64,000 nucleotides of DNA from Misgurnus anguillicaudatus. Its lineage: Eukaryota > Chordata > Actinopteri > Cypriniformes > Cobitidae. The translations under genes were made by a program, and so were the position numbers. Within the stretch, counting starts at the first letter, position 1. Each line of letters starts with the position of its first letter. The stretch spans positions 23,959,501 to 24,023,500 of the forward strand of contig NC_073355.2 in the NCBI RefSeq assembly GCF_027580225.2, given 5' to 3'. The notes under the pieces are model-generated. The model did no database searches. It was not told where the DNA came from and worked only from the letters and a program-made list of their open reading frames with translations. Below, piece after piece: positions 31,516 to 43,143 of the stretch.

Positions 31516-33798
31516 CAGAGGTGGGTAGTAACGAATTACATTTACTTCGTTACATTTACTTGAGTACATTTTTTGGGTAACTAGTACTTTTAGAGTAAAT
31601 TTAAGGATGGGTACTTTTTACTCTTACTCAAGTACATTTCTAATGAAAAAACTGTACTTTTACTTCGCTACATTCGGTGGCGTTACTACGCTACTTTCAA
31701 ATGGTAATAATTAATGAATATATTTTATTTTTATTAAGTTTATATGGCTTGTTCGAAAGTCTCGCGAGACGTTAGAGAGGCAGCGTGCGTTGCGAGGGGT
31801 GGCTACGTTTCACCCTTTAGCGCGCGTAGATGAAAGGAGATGACTGAAGCGGAGGATGACTTATGCAAGCTATCGGAGGCAGATCACGCGTGGCCTCAAG
31901 TTTGGTCTATGTTTACACTACAAAAGGTCAAAAAGAATAGTTTCATAATGCAATGTATGCTTTGTGCACCAAAACGAACTGACATCTCAGCATACAGGAA
32001 TTCAAGCTCCAACATGAAACAACACGGCGGTAGGTGTCACTTTCTGCAGTGCCTTATTATAATATTATTTCCCGCACTGTTTTTGTCATATGCGCTCTTG
32101 TGCAAGCAATGAAAATTACTCTAACCTTACAAACAACACACGTTCACATCTGCACATTTCCATATCATTTCCTCATAAAACTAAACAAATTGAACGGCAT
32201 GTTAAGTCTTGCATTAATAATACTGGAGAACCGGGGCAAAAGTAACGCTGGACGAAAGTAACAAAGCGATTTTCTAACAGGACTGATACCATTTGCATCC
32301 CAAACTATGACAGCATCTTTGCAACCCTTGACAGAGCTGACAAATATCGCGTTATTTACTCACCATTTTCCGGGTGTAGATCCAGAAAGGTGTTTTCAAC
32401 CATAAGTAAATTCCAAAAGCGGTCATTGTTTTCTTATAACGCGTTGTGTTTCTCGTTTCATCAATCCTCAGGTTATTTAGTGCTCTTACACATTCTGAAG
32501 TTTGACTTCTCAAGAGTTTTTCAAAATAAAAGTAAATTGGGTTTAAATGTGAGGAGATCCTGTCGGGACGAAAGTAACACTTACTTTTGTACCATTTATA
32601 TTATTCTAATTTTATTTAATTTAATTTTCATATTGTTCAAACTGTTGAATTTAAGTTTGTACTGTTGGTTGCTTTTGAAACATTTGATAAAACTGAAATT
32701 TAAAATGAAAATATAATTTCATTATTTTTTACAAAGATAAATTACAAAATATGTTTGCAGTTACATATTAAAGAGGTCATAGTCATGTATAGTTAATAAA
32801 AACAAGTGTAACACGAAAATCTACATTGTTTTGTTGTGTTAAAAAAAGTAACAATTCACCACTTATGTTCAAAGTGAAATTATACTAGTCATTTTACATT
32901 TGTTCAAAATTCCACCTGGTATTGATAGACCACACTTGTGAGTTACTGACCACAGCAAAAATATATCTCTGTCTGAAACATTATCTTTAAAAAATTAAAA
33001 AACTTAAAAAAAATAATTCTGAAAATTGGTACTTTTCGCCTGTTCTCCCTTACACATAACCGGACACCTTACTTAAATGTAGAAAATACATACGAATAAA
33101 AACTGGATTGTATTTTATTTAATTCCTTCCTAAAGAATCTATATACTTATAAAAATAAAAGAATAAAGTATGTTTTTAAAGAAATATTATAATAAATGTA
33201 GAGTTGATTTGCAAAAACAGATAAGTTCCATTGGAAATTCTAAAATAAGCATTTTATCAAGCTCCTTATGTTCATTAATTGCACATTAATGGCAATGAAA
33301 ATAACCTATTCATATAAAAACATGATAACAAACAGACACACACATTCTTTTTTTCTTACTGTAAGCTTGTTTAAAGGCAGATGCAGGCAAATTTTGTTGT
33401 GAACTTGAAAATAAATACACAGTTAACTGTCAGAAAACAGTCAGTGTGTGTTTAAGATTTTTTTTAATGACACGTTATGTGATGTTGGAGGACTGAGATA
33501 GACTGCTTTACTTTAACCTAGGTTTATAAGTAGTATATAAGCAGAACAATGAGACTTTTAAGGAGAGGTTTGTGAAAGCCCTCCAAGTAGTCTGAAATTC
33601 AGGGATTTTACACTTCTTTTCAATCAGATCGGAAGTAACGAGTAACTAACTACTTGAGTAGTTTTTTCATCTAATACTTTTTTACTCTTACTCAAGTAAA
33701 TAATTAGATTGTTACTTTTACTTTTACTTGAGTACATTTTTGTATAAGTACTTGTACTTTTACTTGAGTACAGATTTTGGGTACTCTACCCACCTCTG
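31516..33798 (+). mobile_element. hAT element remnant with BED zinc-finger start
   Basis: Ends CAGAGGTGGGTAG and CTACCCACCTCTG, flanked by a perfect 8-bp duplication CTCTGCGC (31508-31515 and 33799-33806). It contains the start of a transposase at 31840-32040, but most of the transposase including the DDE/dimerisation parts is gone. The interior is AT-rich. Confidence 0.88.
31840..32112 (+). pseudogene. hAT transposase N-terminus, BED-finger-like
   Basis: A 90-codon open stretch starting MTEAEDDLCKLSEADHAW. The block WPQVWSMFTLQKVKKNSFIM, then QCMLCAPK and NMKQH, fits the CxxC...H arrangement of the BED zinc finger found at the start of many hAT transposases. Homology ends at about 32035; the rest is unrelated. 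It lies inside the hAT element with intact ends and cannot make a full transposase. Confidence 0.6.
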
Positions 33799-33806
33799 CT
33801 CTGCGC

Positions 33807-35250
33807 AGTAAAACTCCCCCTCTCGCTTTCATTATAAGAGGGAGAGGGGGAGCGGAGCGGATTTTTCAGGCGTGACTTTTTACTGCGCCGGATATGCTAT
33901 TCCGCCATACGTTAAAGTTACCCTTTTTAACCCGCATAGAAAAGTGCCACATTTTATTTTGTGCCACCATACTTGGTTGTATAACTACTCGTTTTAAATA
34001 GGGAAAATGTTAATGTGTTTGGTCATTTCCAACTTCATCTCTGTTTGGTACCATTGAATGAACTGGGCTAAGCTAAGTGCTATCAAAGTGTCGCCGCGCG
34101 CCACAGTGATTAAGTGCACACAATATGATAGAGGTATGTATCAACTCTTCTTTGTTAAGGTAATAACATAGTTTAATATGACAAAACGTTGGAGTATCCC
34201 TTTAACTGAATGAATACATTCTACTGACATATCTTAAATATCAGTGCCATTATATATATATATAGTATGTAAAAACTTCTTAAATGTTCCAATTTAATCA
34301 AATTATGTCCATGTCCACAAAGCCACATCAAAATGTATTAATGTATAATTGTACATTAACCCCCACTTCTCATATGCGTCAAAGAGACAAACTTCAAATA
34401 AAAAAGATGTAATGGATATTTTTGAGTAATGTATAATGGATTTTTAAAAGATTGAAATGCATTTTTTCACAGTATTTTCAATTGCTCCAAGACATGTCAG
34501 AATCATTGTCTTTTTGCCAGATAGATTTTAATGCGCTCCCTGTATTGTGCTATTTAACTTAAATTTATTAAAACTAAAATTATAACCCAATTAAAATAAT
34601 TTATCCTAATGTTTTTTTATTTCATAGGAACATTTACTGCAGTTTACACACAGCTGCCTTAGCTAAGAAGAAAGCTGTAGTGTTTACATTGATGACAATA
34701 TACTTCATCAAGATCGAATAAATGCTTTATTTTTAAAACTATGCAAGATTTTTTTAACTTGTGTAGTGGAGGACTTTTATTATGCTTTTATTTTCATATT
34801 ATTCATTCTATTTTTCATTTTTTAATTACAATCATAAGCTCATAAATTGTGATTCATATGGAGATCATGTTTTTCTGCTAACGTACAGAATTATGCTCTT
34901 TCTGTCTTTTGAGCAAAGTACAATGTCCAAGGACTTAAACATCATGTACTGAGAACAAGACATACGTTTTATGATTTCACTAGATTTGTGTTTAACTGTT
35001 TATGTTCTTAATCACTGACAAACTGAAGGTTATCTTCTAAATGACGTAGAAACTGATGACTACACATGTTTCAGCATCTTACTATAAATGTGTGTTCAAC
35101 CTTGTAATCGGGGCTCTTTGGGTTTTTAAACTTCTAGCACCGCGAGGGTGAGAGCCTATTCTGCAGAATATACATATACATATATATATATATATTAAAT
35201 TCAGACAAAGAAAATTCTGTATACGTGTCTGTGTGATCCTTGACTTTGAC
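33807..35250. other. Intergenic sequence, no gene seen
   Basis: No V, D, J or C exon recognised. A short (TA) run is at 34250-34265 and another at 35173-35195. I searched by eye for a J motif (Trp-Gly-x-Gly) and D signals here and found none. Confidence 0.45.
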
Positions 35251-35255
35251 TCCTA

Positions 35256-35515
35256 CACTCTTAGAAAGGATGTGTTAATTTTTTACACATCATTGTGTGG
35301 TAAGCTTTTAACACATTATGTGTAATTTTAACACATTATGTGTCATTTTCTGTAGATTTTGTGTTAAAATATAACACATGTTGTGTTAAAAGTAACACAA
35401 GATGTGTTGTTTCAATAATAACACAGCGATGGGTGAATTCTGGGACAACGCATTTAGTGTGTTGTCCCAGAATCAACACTAATGTGTTGTTTTTAACACA
35501 TTCGTTCTAAGAGTG
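35256..35515. mobile_element. Fold-back MITE, TA target site
   Basis: Ends CACTCTTAGAAAGGATGTGT and CACATTCGTTCTAAGAGTG, flanked by TA on each side. The interior repeats TGTGTTAA-like motifs. No coding capacity. Confidence 0.82.
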
Positions 35516-36275
35516 TAGTGAGTATTATTTGATGCGGCTAAAATTCCACGACACTTGTTTCTCATAAATGTCAGGTCAGTGGGCAAATCTCCACGCCCCT
35601 AAACATAACGTAGCACAAAGCGAAACGTGAATGGTTGCTTTACGAGTCAGTTATATGGCCTCTTCGGTGGTCCTTGGCCATTATAATAGTGGCCATGGTT
35701 ACTTGATCTTAAGTAGGAAGCCTTTGTTACGCCAGACTAGTGTCCCAATAATTTCTGGGTAAAATATGTTGTCCCTGTGGCACTCTATTGTAGGGGCTTA
35801 CCAGAGAGAATTTGCAAGAACATAAAGTGGTACTTAGACAAGTCACATGAAGCAAATGGTTAATGTTCATAATGTTGTAACCACAAAGTTACAAGAATAA
35901 CTTTTTCTGTCTTGTGACAAAGAATCACATGTCAGCAGAAAATTAGATATTTAAAAAAATCACTTAGACAAAAAGGAAAATAGATTTTTTGGTGACAATA
36001 TTTAACAAAGCTAAAATACCCTAAGCTTAGTGTTGCTTTTTAACAACTGTTATCAACAGTTTTGCTGTAATGTTTATTTTATTTAGTATTCTAAAAAAAA
36101 CTATGTGTTTGTGTTTGCTGTATTTCTTTAATTACATGGAAAAATATTAGTTTATGATATTGTATAGCTAAACTTTTATACCATGTTTGGTGGTGTTATG
36201 TTCAAATAAAAAATAAACTTTAAAAAGGTCATGTCAAAGGACCATGCTGACTCTTTTCATAACAATTTTATTCAT

Positions 36276-36350
36276 GTGTAAGACAGGAATGACAAAGACA
36301 CCAAATACAATTTTATTTTATTAGGTGTCTTTGTCATTACTGCCTTACAC
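36276..36350. repeat. Strong hairpin, 27-bp arms
   Basis: The left arm (36276-36302, GTGTAAGACAGGAATGACAA...) pairs with the right arm (36324-36350) with about two mismatches around an AT-rich loop of 21 bases. It lies about 85 bp upstream of the constant-domain exon. Confidence 0.85.
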
Positions 36351-36435
36351 ACATACACCTTCAGCACATACTGTAACCATACACATAAATTGAACAAAAT
36401 TTAGACACTTAATTATTTTCTTTTCATCTGTATAG

Positions 36436-37169
36436 ATAGACTCAGGTTGACCCTGAAGCCACCAATACAGAGAAACATATTCCTCTTCGGTGATGTGATC
36501 TTGCATGCTGTTGTTTCTGGAAATGAACACAAAGTAGTGGAAGATGCCAAAGTGTCATGCAGAGCGGAGAATGAACCTGTAAATCTACTAATTTCTAGGG
36601 ACATTTCAGAGGTTCAGAAAATCTATAATTTCACTGTTAATAGAGATAAATGGTTTGATGGAAAAGTTGTCACTTGTACCATTGGTGACACAAACATCAA
36701 GAAGGAGATATATTTTAATAAAGGAGGTAAGTCACTGATTTAAAGATCCTACCTTGTGACTCACTCTGTCATATGATCTTTGCTTAACTATTTTTATATA
36801 TTTTTTTTCAATTCAGCTTCAATGATGCCCAGTGTTAGCATTTATGAAAAAAGCATTGGCAACAATGCTGCACACGTCTCTCTGGTGTGTGAGGTCACCA
36901 GCCCTCAACTTGGTGATGTCTATGTCATGTGGAAAGTAGATAATGAAAAATATAAAGAGGGTTATACCAGTGCTCCAATCTGCAAAAAAGACTCGACATC
37001 TGTCATCAGCATTTTTTAATTGTTTGGAAAAAAATATAAAGAATCTTCAATCTCCTGCGCAGTCGTGCATGCCAACATGGACGATACAAGATCACCACTA
37101 ACAAAAACAACAAGCAGAAGTAAACAAACATGTCCTACTTGCCATGTTTGCCCTGACGATTATTCATGA
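36436..37169 (+). pseudogene. Immunoglobulin heavy constant-region pseudogene, two domains
   Basis: Two exons. Exon A 36436-36726 (acceptor CTGTATAG, donor GTAAGT) encodes a C-type domain: LTLKPPIQRNIFLFGD, VSC, WFDGKVVTCTIGDT, FNKG. Exon B starts at 36817 (acceptor AATTCAG): MMPSVSIYEKS, HVSLVCEVTS (B-strand Cys), DVYVMWKVD (C-strand Trp). A TAA at 37017-37019 then cuts it. The same frame continues past the stop with SCAVVHANM (F-strand Cys and the C-x-V-x-H signature of C domains) to TGA at 37167. No CH1, membrane exon, D or J was found nearby. Domain A lacks the usual B-strand Cys. The class (mu, delta or zeta/tau) is not resolved. Confidence 0.82.
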
Positions 37170-37559
37170 TATTTCCAATATGATTATGTCTTTGTCTCTT
37201 TGTATTTGTCTCATTATGGTTGATCCTTACAATTTTACATAGATCTTTGGTTGTCTTAAATGTTTTATTTTGTTCTTATTGTGTCATTGCTTTTATATTC
37301 ATTTCATTTAGTCTAATCCTTTTCATATATACTTACTTAAACTTAAGATTCTTTTCACCCTAAAGGCAGTTTTAATATTTCTCCCAAATATTAAGCAATA
37401 AATCTGTGTGTTTAGCTGATTTAGTCCAGCATTTATCCAAAACTATAAAGATGTTCCGAGAATGTGTGATATTAGCAATAATTCATTATTGTAAAAATAT
37501 GCTTTTTCTGTTGCACTTATCACTAAATGTGTAACACAAAGAAAATTGTGTTTTTATGT

Positions 37560-37705
37560 TTTGACGCCTGCATTTAACCCATGCAGTGAGTTGTGCAGAC
37601 ACACATCAAATCATTAACACACACACAGAGCAGTGGGCCACTATCATTGCAGCACCCAGAGAGCCACTAGGGTGCCTTTCTCAAGAGCACATCAATTGCA
37701 ACCTG
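37560..37705. mobile_element. SINE body fragment
   Basis: CATTTAACCCATGCAGTGAG through GCAACCTGCAGG matches the body of the tRNA-derived SINE at 41890-42088, without the tRNA-like head. Confidence 0.6.
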
Positions 37706-38120
37706 CAGGCCATAATGATACACAGGGCGAAAGCGTTAACGCTTGACGGAAGGCTTGTCTGAAGCGTGGCCAACAGCCAATCACGGTGGCCGCAACACAT
37801 GCTCCAGTCTTCCATAAACGTAATTGGCTATCTCTGCCTAGGTTGTTTGCACAAGGCTATCTGATTGGCTGACACATACGTTGCCGCTTGAAAACTTGAG
37901 AAATGTTCAACTTCTGCCTCAAGCAACGGCACTGACACGGCGCCGACGGATCCACAATTCAGTTCGGCAATGCATGACGTCTCCATTAAAAGTGAATGGG
38001 AAGCATCCAGTGGCGTGTTTACCATTTTGGGGGCCTTAAGCAAAGTCCAAGAACCGGGCCCCCCATGCCCCAGCATTTCCCAAGGTTTTTCATTTGAATT
38101 GCACAACAATAATATTCAGT
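37705..38120. other. Repeat-like, GC-richer spacer
   Basis: Contains GGCCAACAGCCAATCACGG and TTAAAAGTGAATGGGAAGCA, motifs common in fish repeats, but I could not define ends. No gene. Confidence 0.35.
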
Positions 38121-38126
38121 ATATAG

Positions 38127-40522
38127 AATAGACCTTTTACGCACTTCTGCATTTTTCGACTGGAAATACGTCAACAAAGTTTTTAACAACTTCCTGTTAT
38201 CGTAGCAGCAGATACGAAAAATGGCAGAGTCAAAGAGTCGCAGTTTCTGTTGTGTTCCAGGCTGTTCGTCTTCCAACCAGAAACAGCCCTACTTTTATAA
38301 TAGTATATAATAGTAATAGTAAGTGAAGAAAGTGCCGCAGCAAGAAGAGTGAACACACAAGAAGGAGAAACTTTTTGAACTTTTGCCAACCGGCAGAGGC
38401 GATTCTAGGGTTAGAGCTTTAGGGGTGCTAAGCACCCAATGAGCTCCACTGCCACCACTCACTCTTTTTTCCTACAGAAACCAATAATATGTCTATTGTA
38501 AAATAACTACAATTTGAACATTGGTTCAACTAACTCCAAAATCCAGATTTTTTTGGAGACCTTTCAGACATGAAAACGGGCCTGGGGTGAAAAAGACGAG
38601 AAGAATATTACCCCTCTAGGGTCTGGGAGCATGCTCCCCCTTAGAAGTTTTTTTTAAATTACATATTTTAAAGCATCAATCTGATGAGTTTTGAGATGCA
38701 TTTTTTTTTGCCAACCTTTTCTTTCTGATTAATGGCAAGCTAGCACTTTTTTGCCATTAATGCCATATTAAAGTCTCAGGACAAAGGTGGGCTACAGCAG
38801 CAGTGTGGGTATGGTTTTATGTGAATATACAGTGTATCGTTTTAAGCCTGTCAAAACGACAAATCTCCTAATTTATAACTTTTATGCCTACAACATATGG
38901 TAGGTTTATTAATAGTTTGTTAATTTGCAGCTTTTCTTTTAACAGTCCTTTAATTGAACCATTACCTTTAGCCTACTATATGTCTAAAACAAAACACTTG
39001 TGACTCCTGCACTAAGGGTTAAAACGTTATCCCCTTCATATTAATCTACATGTGACAAACTAAAAAAATATTTATTGTCTAGTTTGATAGTCAGACAGTT
39101 AGTGATTTCACACATAACTTACCGGTATTGGTGGTATATAGTGATATGTAGTTTGTTTTCACTCTGGTTCAAACGCCATGTTTTCATGACGACTGACCAG
39201 AAAAGACGCAAGTACATGACTACCGAGTGTTAAAATAAGTCTCAAATTAACGATAAATCATACAATAAACTTTAACAACAGAGACACACGTATGCAACTA
39301 CCCACTGAGACGCATAAAACTGCATGCGTCTTGAGGAAGAACATTGTAACCGGCGCTACTTCTCTCCGTTTAAGTCTATGGACGAGTCAGCACTGTGCTA
39401 CTCCGCAGCGCGCGGGTACCCGCCGGACTAAAATAATCTGAAAATAAACACTTATTATACGTGTACCATGGTGATTAAGTATAAGACAAAAACACGGCTT
39501 GAAAGATTGATTCGTGATGTACTCGCTCATTATAAACATAACGTAAACATTTTGTAAGATTTGAACAAAAAAGTTGCATCACAACACTTTTAACTGATTC
39601 TCACTCTGCATGTGTTTCGCGCTGAATGACGGTCGGGATAAGCGATGCAGGTACAGAGAAGTAGAAGAAGAAGAGGATGACACCATTTGCTAAGCGGGGA
39701 GGTTTTCATTTTCTACCTTAACATATACATTTTAAACCACAAACTACGGAGTATGTTTTGGACTTTATTTAACCTTGTCAAAGACGAACAAACATTTTAG
39801 AATAAATACATTTCTTGCTCCAAGTTTTAGGGGTGCTGAGCTCCTTTTTAGGGGTGCTGAAGCACCCCTAAAAAGGGGCTAGCCTCGCCCATGCCAACCG
39901 GCATTCTGTCTGTATTAAAACCTCCAGTTTGTGAGGCTCCTCGCTCTTTCTCATTGACCTGAAGCATCTACCTCTCACTACTACCTGTCCCTGTAGTATA
40001 TTTGTTACTTTAACTGCATGTAACAAGAAAAAATTACGTGTTATCTCATATATAAATGCACAACTTTACAGCAGACTGCCAGTAACATTTACCTAGTACA
40101 GCAGCTACACCAAATTACTGGTTGTTATGTTAATCTCATGCCATCTCACTTAAACATAACTTACACACAACATTTACTGCAATGTGTTAAATCTTACAGT
40201 ATATTACAAATTCACAACCCATAAGATTTAACGTACAATTAACGTAAACAGAATTATAACTGGTTTTGTAGCTAAAGCTTACCTTGGTAATTGTGGATAA
40301 ACTCTGCATGGAAGAATTTATATCCCTTATCTAGTTTGTTCCCTTTAGTGGACGAATGTATCTCCACACCCTTCACCACATCGGCGCTGGTGAACTTCGA
40401 TAGACAAATTAGGAAAGTCGAAAACACGCTAGCTGCCCTTGCTCCACCAACAACAAAGCTTATACCGGAACTGCGTTTACGGTTTGTTGACGTATTTCCG
40501 GTTTCTACGTAAATGGTCTATT
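38127..40522. mobile_element. THAP-type DNA transposon remnant with nested hAT insert
   Basis: Inverted ends: left AATAGACCTTTTACG then GGAAATACGTCAACAAAG; right CTTT..GTTGACGTATTTCC then CGTAAATGGTCTATT. No clear target duplication was seen. A short plus-strand start at 38221 (MAESKSRSFCCVPGCSSSNQ, then PYF) looks like the Cys-rich beginning of a THAP domain, found in P-element and Kolobok transposases. It hits a stop soon after. A 1.5-kb hAT-like element is nested at 38394-39893. Confidence 0.6.
38394..39893. mobile_element. Nested hAT-like element, 1.5 kb
   Basis: Ends CAGAGGCGATTCTAG and CTAGCCTCGCCCATG with perfect 8-bp duplication CCAACCGG (38386-38393 and 39894-39901). AGGGGTGCT-type motifs occur near both ends. 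No transposase recognised. Confidence 0.82.
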
Positions 40523-41640
40523 AAGTCAGATATATAGATAAACTGGTTTTATTTTGTTTTACACTGCTTAAAATAACACTAGATTGTTACAGTTTGGTAT
40601 GACAAAAATTCTTGGTTTTAAAATTGCTTGCAAATGTCTTTTAGGATGTATTTAAAACTATGTAATTAATACTGCAACTTCAGTGTCTGGACATCTTACT
40701 AAAAAAACTAAATGAGAAAAAAGATGAAGCATTAGATTATGATTCAGACTGATCTAACAAACTGAACTAACAAACACCAACAAACAACATGTGAGATACA
40801 CAACAAGCATATAGACATATACTAAAGATGAGATTTTAATGATGTGAAAATGCCGGTTTGAAAGCCTCAAACCGGCAACTCTCAAGTTACAAGCCCAACT
40901 TTCTAACCAAGAAGAAATGAGCAATGAAATGAGTATAAGCAGTAAACAGGGAAATTATCTTGATAAAGAAAATGCACTTAAAAAATAAAGGTTTCTCCAC
41001 CTCATCACATACAAAACGTATTAAAAAAATTTCAATTGAAAAAAAAACACATGCATAGAAAAAAATATATCTTCATTCAAGCCTAAAAACAACACCAAAA
41101 ACGGAAATGCACCACAAAAACTCACAACGCAAGTACTGAAACACGCTGCCAATATGAAGGCCACTCTTAATGTTCATGTACGTGTTGTTTTGTTTCTGAG
41201 ATGCAAGTTGAAAAAAGGACAACAGAAAATGTGAGAATAGAATTTATCTTTCTCTTGACTTTTAATCATGAAAACATATTAATTTTGAGTATGAATGACT
41301 GCAGAAGGTGAGCTAGAGTCTACAAACATTTTTGGACAATATGCTCAATTAAACTTGATATGTGTCAGCATGTTGATTTCATTCCACTGCAGTTGTGTAA
41401 ATTGACTGCAGCATTAAACCATAATTTTCACAAATATTTTGTGAAATTACATAAATCGCTATATGTCCAGAATGATCTATATTGCACAACATACACAGCC
41501 CTCTTACAATCTCTCTTAAAATGATAACATATAACCTGAACGTAAAAATAGCTTTATTATTCAAATTACATTTTTTTATTGTCACTGAAACTGCACCTTC
41601 GAAATCTGATTCGGCCTGATCCTTTATTTAACTTAGTTAA
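40523..41640. other. Spacer before VH14
   Basis: No gene seen. From about 41380 the sequence matches the upstream flank of family-A genes VH2 and VH9, including GACTGCAGCATTAAACC. Confidence 0.5.
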
Positions 41641-41738
41641 TGATATACGGAAATGTTCACCATAAGCAAGTGAAATAAGACTGGTGGTACTGGGTACAGG
41701 ACCATTTTACATACACTTCACTCCGCTTACACAGTCGT

Positions 41739-42268
41739 GTAAATCAAATGCTATAAGTTATATTTGTCATGTGAGTGGCTCTATTTAGTCTTACCAGTAC
41801 AAAATTAAAGGTTTTTTTTATTGACTGCAATTAAGTACATAATTGACATAACAACCAACATATGATAACTCATACATGGAATGTCACATTTAACCCATCC
41901 AGTGAGTAGTGAACACAAGCACTGCAAGTCATGAACACACACCCGGAGCAGCTATATCACTGCAGCACCCGGGGAGCATTAGGGGGACAGGTGCCTTGCT
42001 CAAGTCAAAGGCAAGTCAGTCACAACCTGCCAGTCTTGAGACTCGAACCAGTAACTCTGGAGCTACAAGACTCTCTAACCATTAGAGTACTATATGTTAT
42101 TTTTCAGATGTTCATGGCATCACACTGACCTTGTGTCTTGCACAGATCAAAACTCTGAGAATTCCTTTAAGAGTCAGTTCACTATTTCCAAAGACACCAA
42201 GCATATTGAGCTTAACTTAGATATTAGCAGTCAAACTGAGGACACAGCTGTTTTACTGTGCAAAGATG
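41739..42268 (+). pseudogene. VH14, family A pseudogene, internally deleted
   Basis: The promoter octamer is destroyed (GATATACGGAAATG where VH2 has GATATGCAAATG). The leader remnant (about 41746-41770, ending CAT before GTGAGT) meets a stop at its third codon. The intron carries a SINE. The V exon starts at 42108 after TTTTTCAG with DVHGITLT. It then jumps to the start of FR3 (NSFKSQFTISKDTK), so the first Cys, CDR1, FR2 Trp and CDR2 are deleted. DTAV is followed by LLC, one Tyr codon short of YYC. It has several independent lesions and cannot be functional. It is the first member of the second cassette. Confidence 0.9.
41890..42088 (-). mobile_element. tRNA-derived SINE in the VH14 leader intron
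   Basis: On the minus strand it starts with a tRNA-like A box (CTAATGGTTAGAGAG) and a B box (GGTTCGAGTCTCA), followed by a body also seen at 37560. It was inserted after the leader and before the V exon. Confidence 0.75.
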
Positions 42269-42307
42269 TACAGTGACTCATCTGAGCATAAGAAATTAAC
42301 AAAAACT
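42269..42307 (+). other. VH14 recombination signal, damaged heptamer
   Basis: TACAGTG in place of CACAGTG (42269-42275), 23-bp spacer, nonamer ACAAAAACT (42299-42307). Loss of the first C normally abolishes cleavage. Confidence 0.8.
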
Positions 42308-42554
42308 AGAGTGCATCCAAGTGTGTAAAACCTACTCAGTTATCAACATAAAATACAATACCTATAATGCATTACATAGTAGTGCTCCATAATTGCCACC
42401 AAAAGAGGGTGTTATTTTGCCATCATAAATAATAGAATAAAACATCACCCATTTTTGTCATCCTTGGAGTACCAATTAGGAGTATTATTTCAGTAACTCC
42501 TCCTCCTCGTGTGTATTACTCTGAGAGATCATATACAGGCAAAGAATATTGCTT

Positions 42555-42562
42555 ATGCAAAT
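42555..42562 (+). promoter_or_regulatory. VH15 promoter octamer
   Basis: Perfect ATGCAAAT, about 100 bp before the leader ATG. Confidence 0.75.
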
Positions 42563-42653
42563 GTGCTTGCTTTAAATGGTTACTGGTCACTTCAAGAGCG
42601 AATTACCTAATATTTCATGTGCATCAGTTCAGTCTCTAAATATTTTTTTAACA

Positions 42654-43104
42654 ATGGGGTTGACAAACATTTGGCATTTCATCTTTATAGTGATTTTAAT
42701 TCAACAAGGTAATTTTGGCATTTGTGTATTCTTCTTGTTATGAGCAGTTTAATACATCAGAGTTAATGTGATTTATGTCTTTATTTTCACAGGTATCAGT
42801 GGTGATGAGATCAGATTAGATCAGTCACCTGCTGTAATAAAGAGACCGCAGGAAACAGTGAAGATCTCCTGTAAAATATTTGGCTTTGACATGACAGAGC
42901 ACTACATGCACTGGATAAGACAGAAACCAGGGAAAGCTCTGGAGTGGATTGGGAGAGTTGACACTGGCAGTGATTATGTTTATTATGCAGACTCAATGAA
43001 AGATCACTTCACTTTAAGTGAGGACGTGTCTGCAAGTACACAGTATCTTGAAGCCAAGAGTCTGAGAGAAGAGGACACTGCTGTTTATTATTGTGCCCGA
43101 GAGA
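42654..43104 (+). CDS. VH15, immunoglobulin heavy variable segment, family B, intact
   Basis: Leader exon 42654-42708 (MGLTNIWHFIFIVILIQQ, donor GTAATT). The V exon starts at 42793 after TTTTCACAG. It starts ISGDEIRLDQSPAVIKRPQE, then [25 protein letters not shown]2 RVDTGSDYVYYADS, DHFTLSEDVSAS and DTAVYYC (Cys 43092-43094), ending CARE. An unusual change is IFGF after the first Cys where relatives have ISGF. No defects. It is the paralogue of VH10. The next V gene downstream is about 17 kb away because of transposon insertions. Confidence 0.92.
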
Positions 43105-43143
43105 CACAGTGACTAAATGTGATGAAGCAGTTCTACAATAACT
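43105..43143 (+). other. VH15 recombination signal sequence (23-type)
   Basis: Heptamer CACAGTG (43105-43111), 23-bp spacer, nonamer ACAATAACT (43135-43143). Confidence 0.88.

Noticed and set aside
32390..32716. 108-codon plus-strand open frame in the hAT element
   Set aside because: AT-rich, hydrophobic by composition, no transposase motif; outside the BED-like part.
31400..36400. D or J segments upstream of the constant pseudogene
   Set aside because: Looked for a Trp-Gly-x-Gly J motif and paired 12-bp-spacer signals; none found by eye. A profile search could still find decayed ones.
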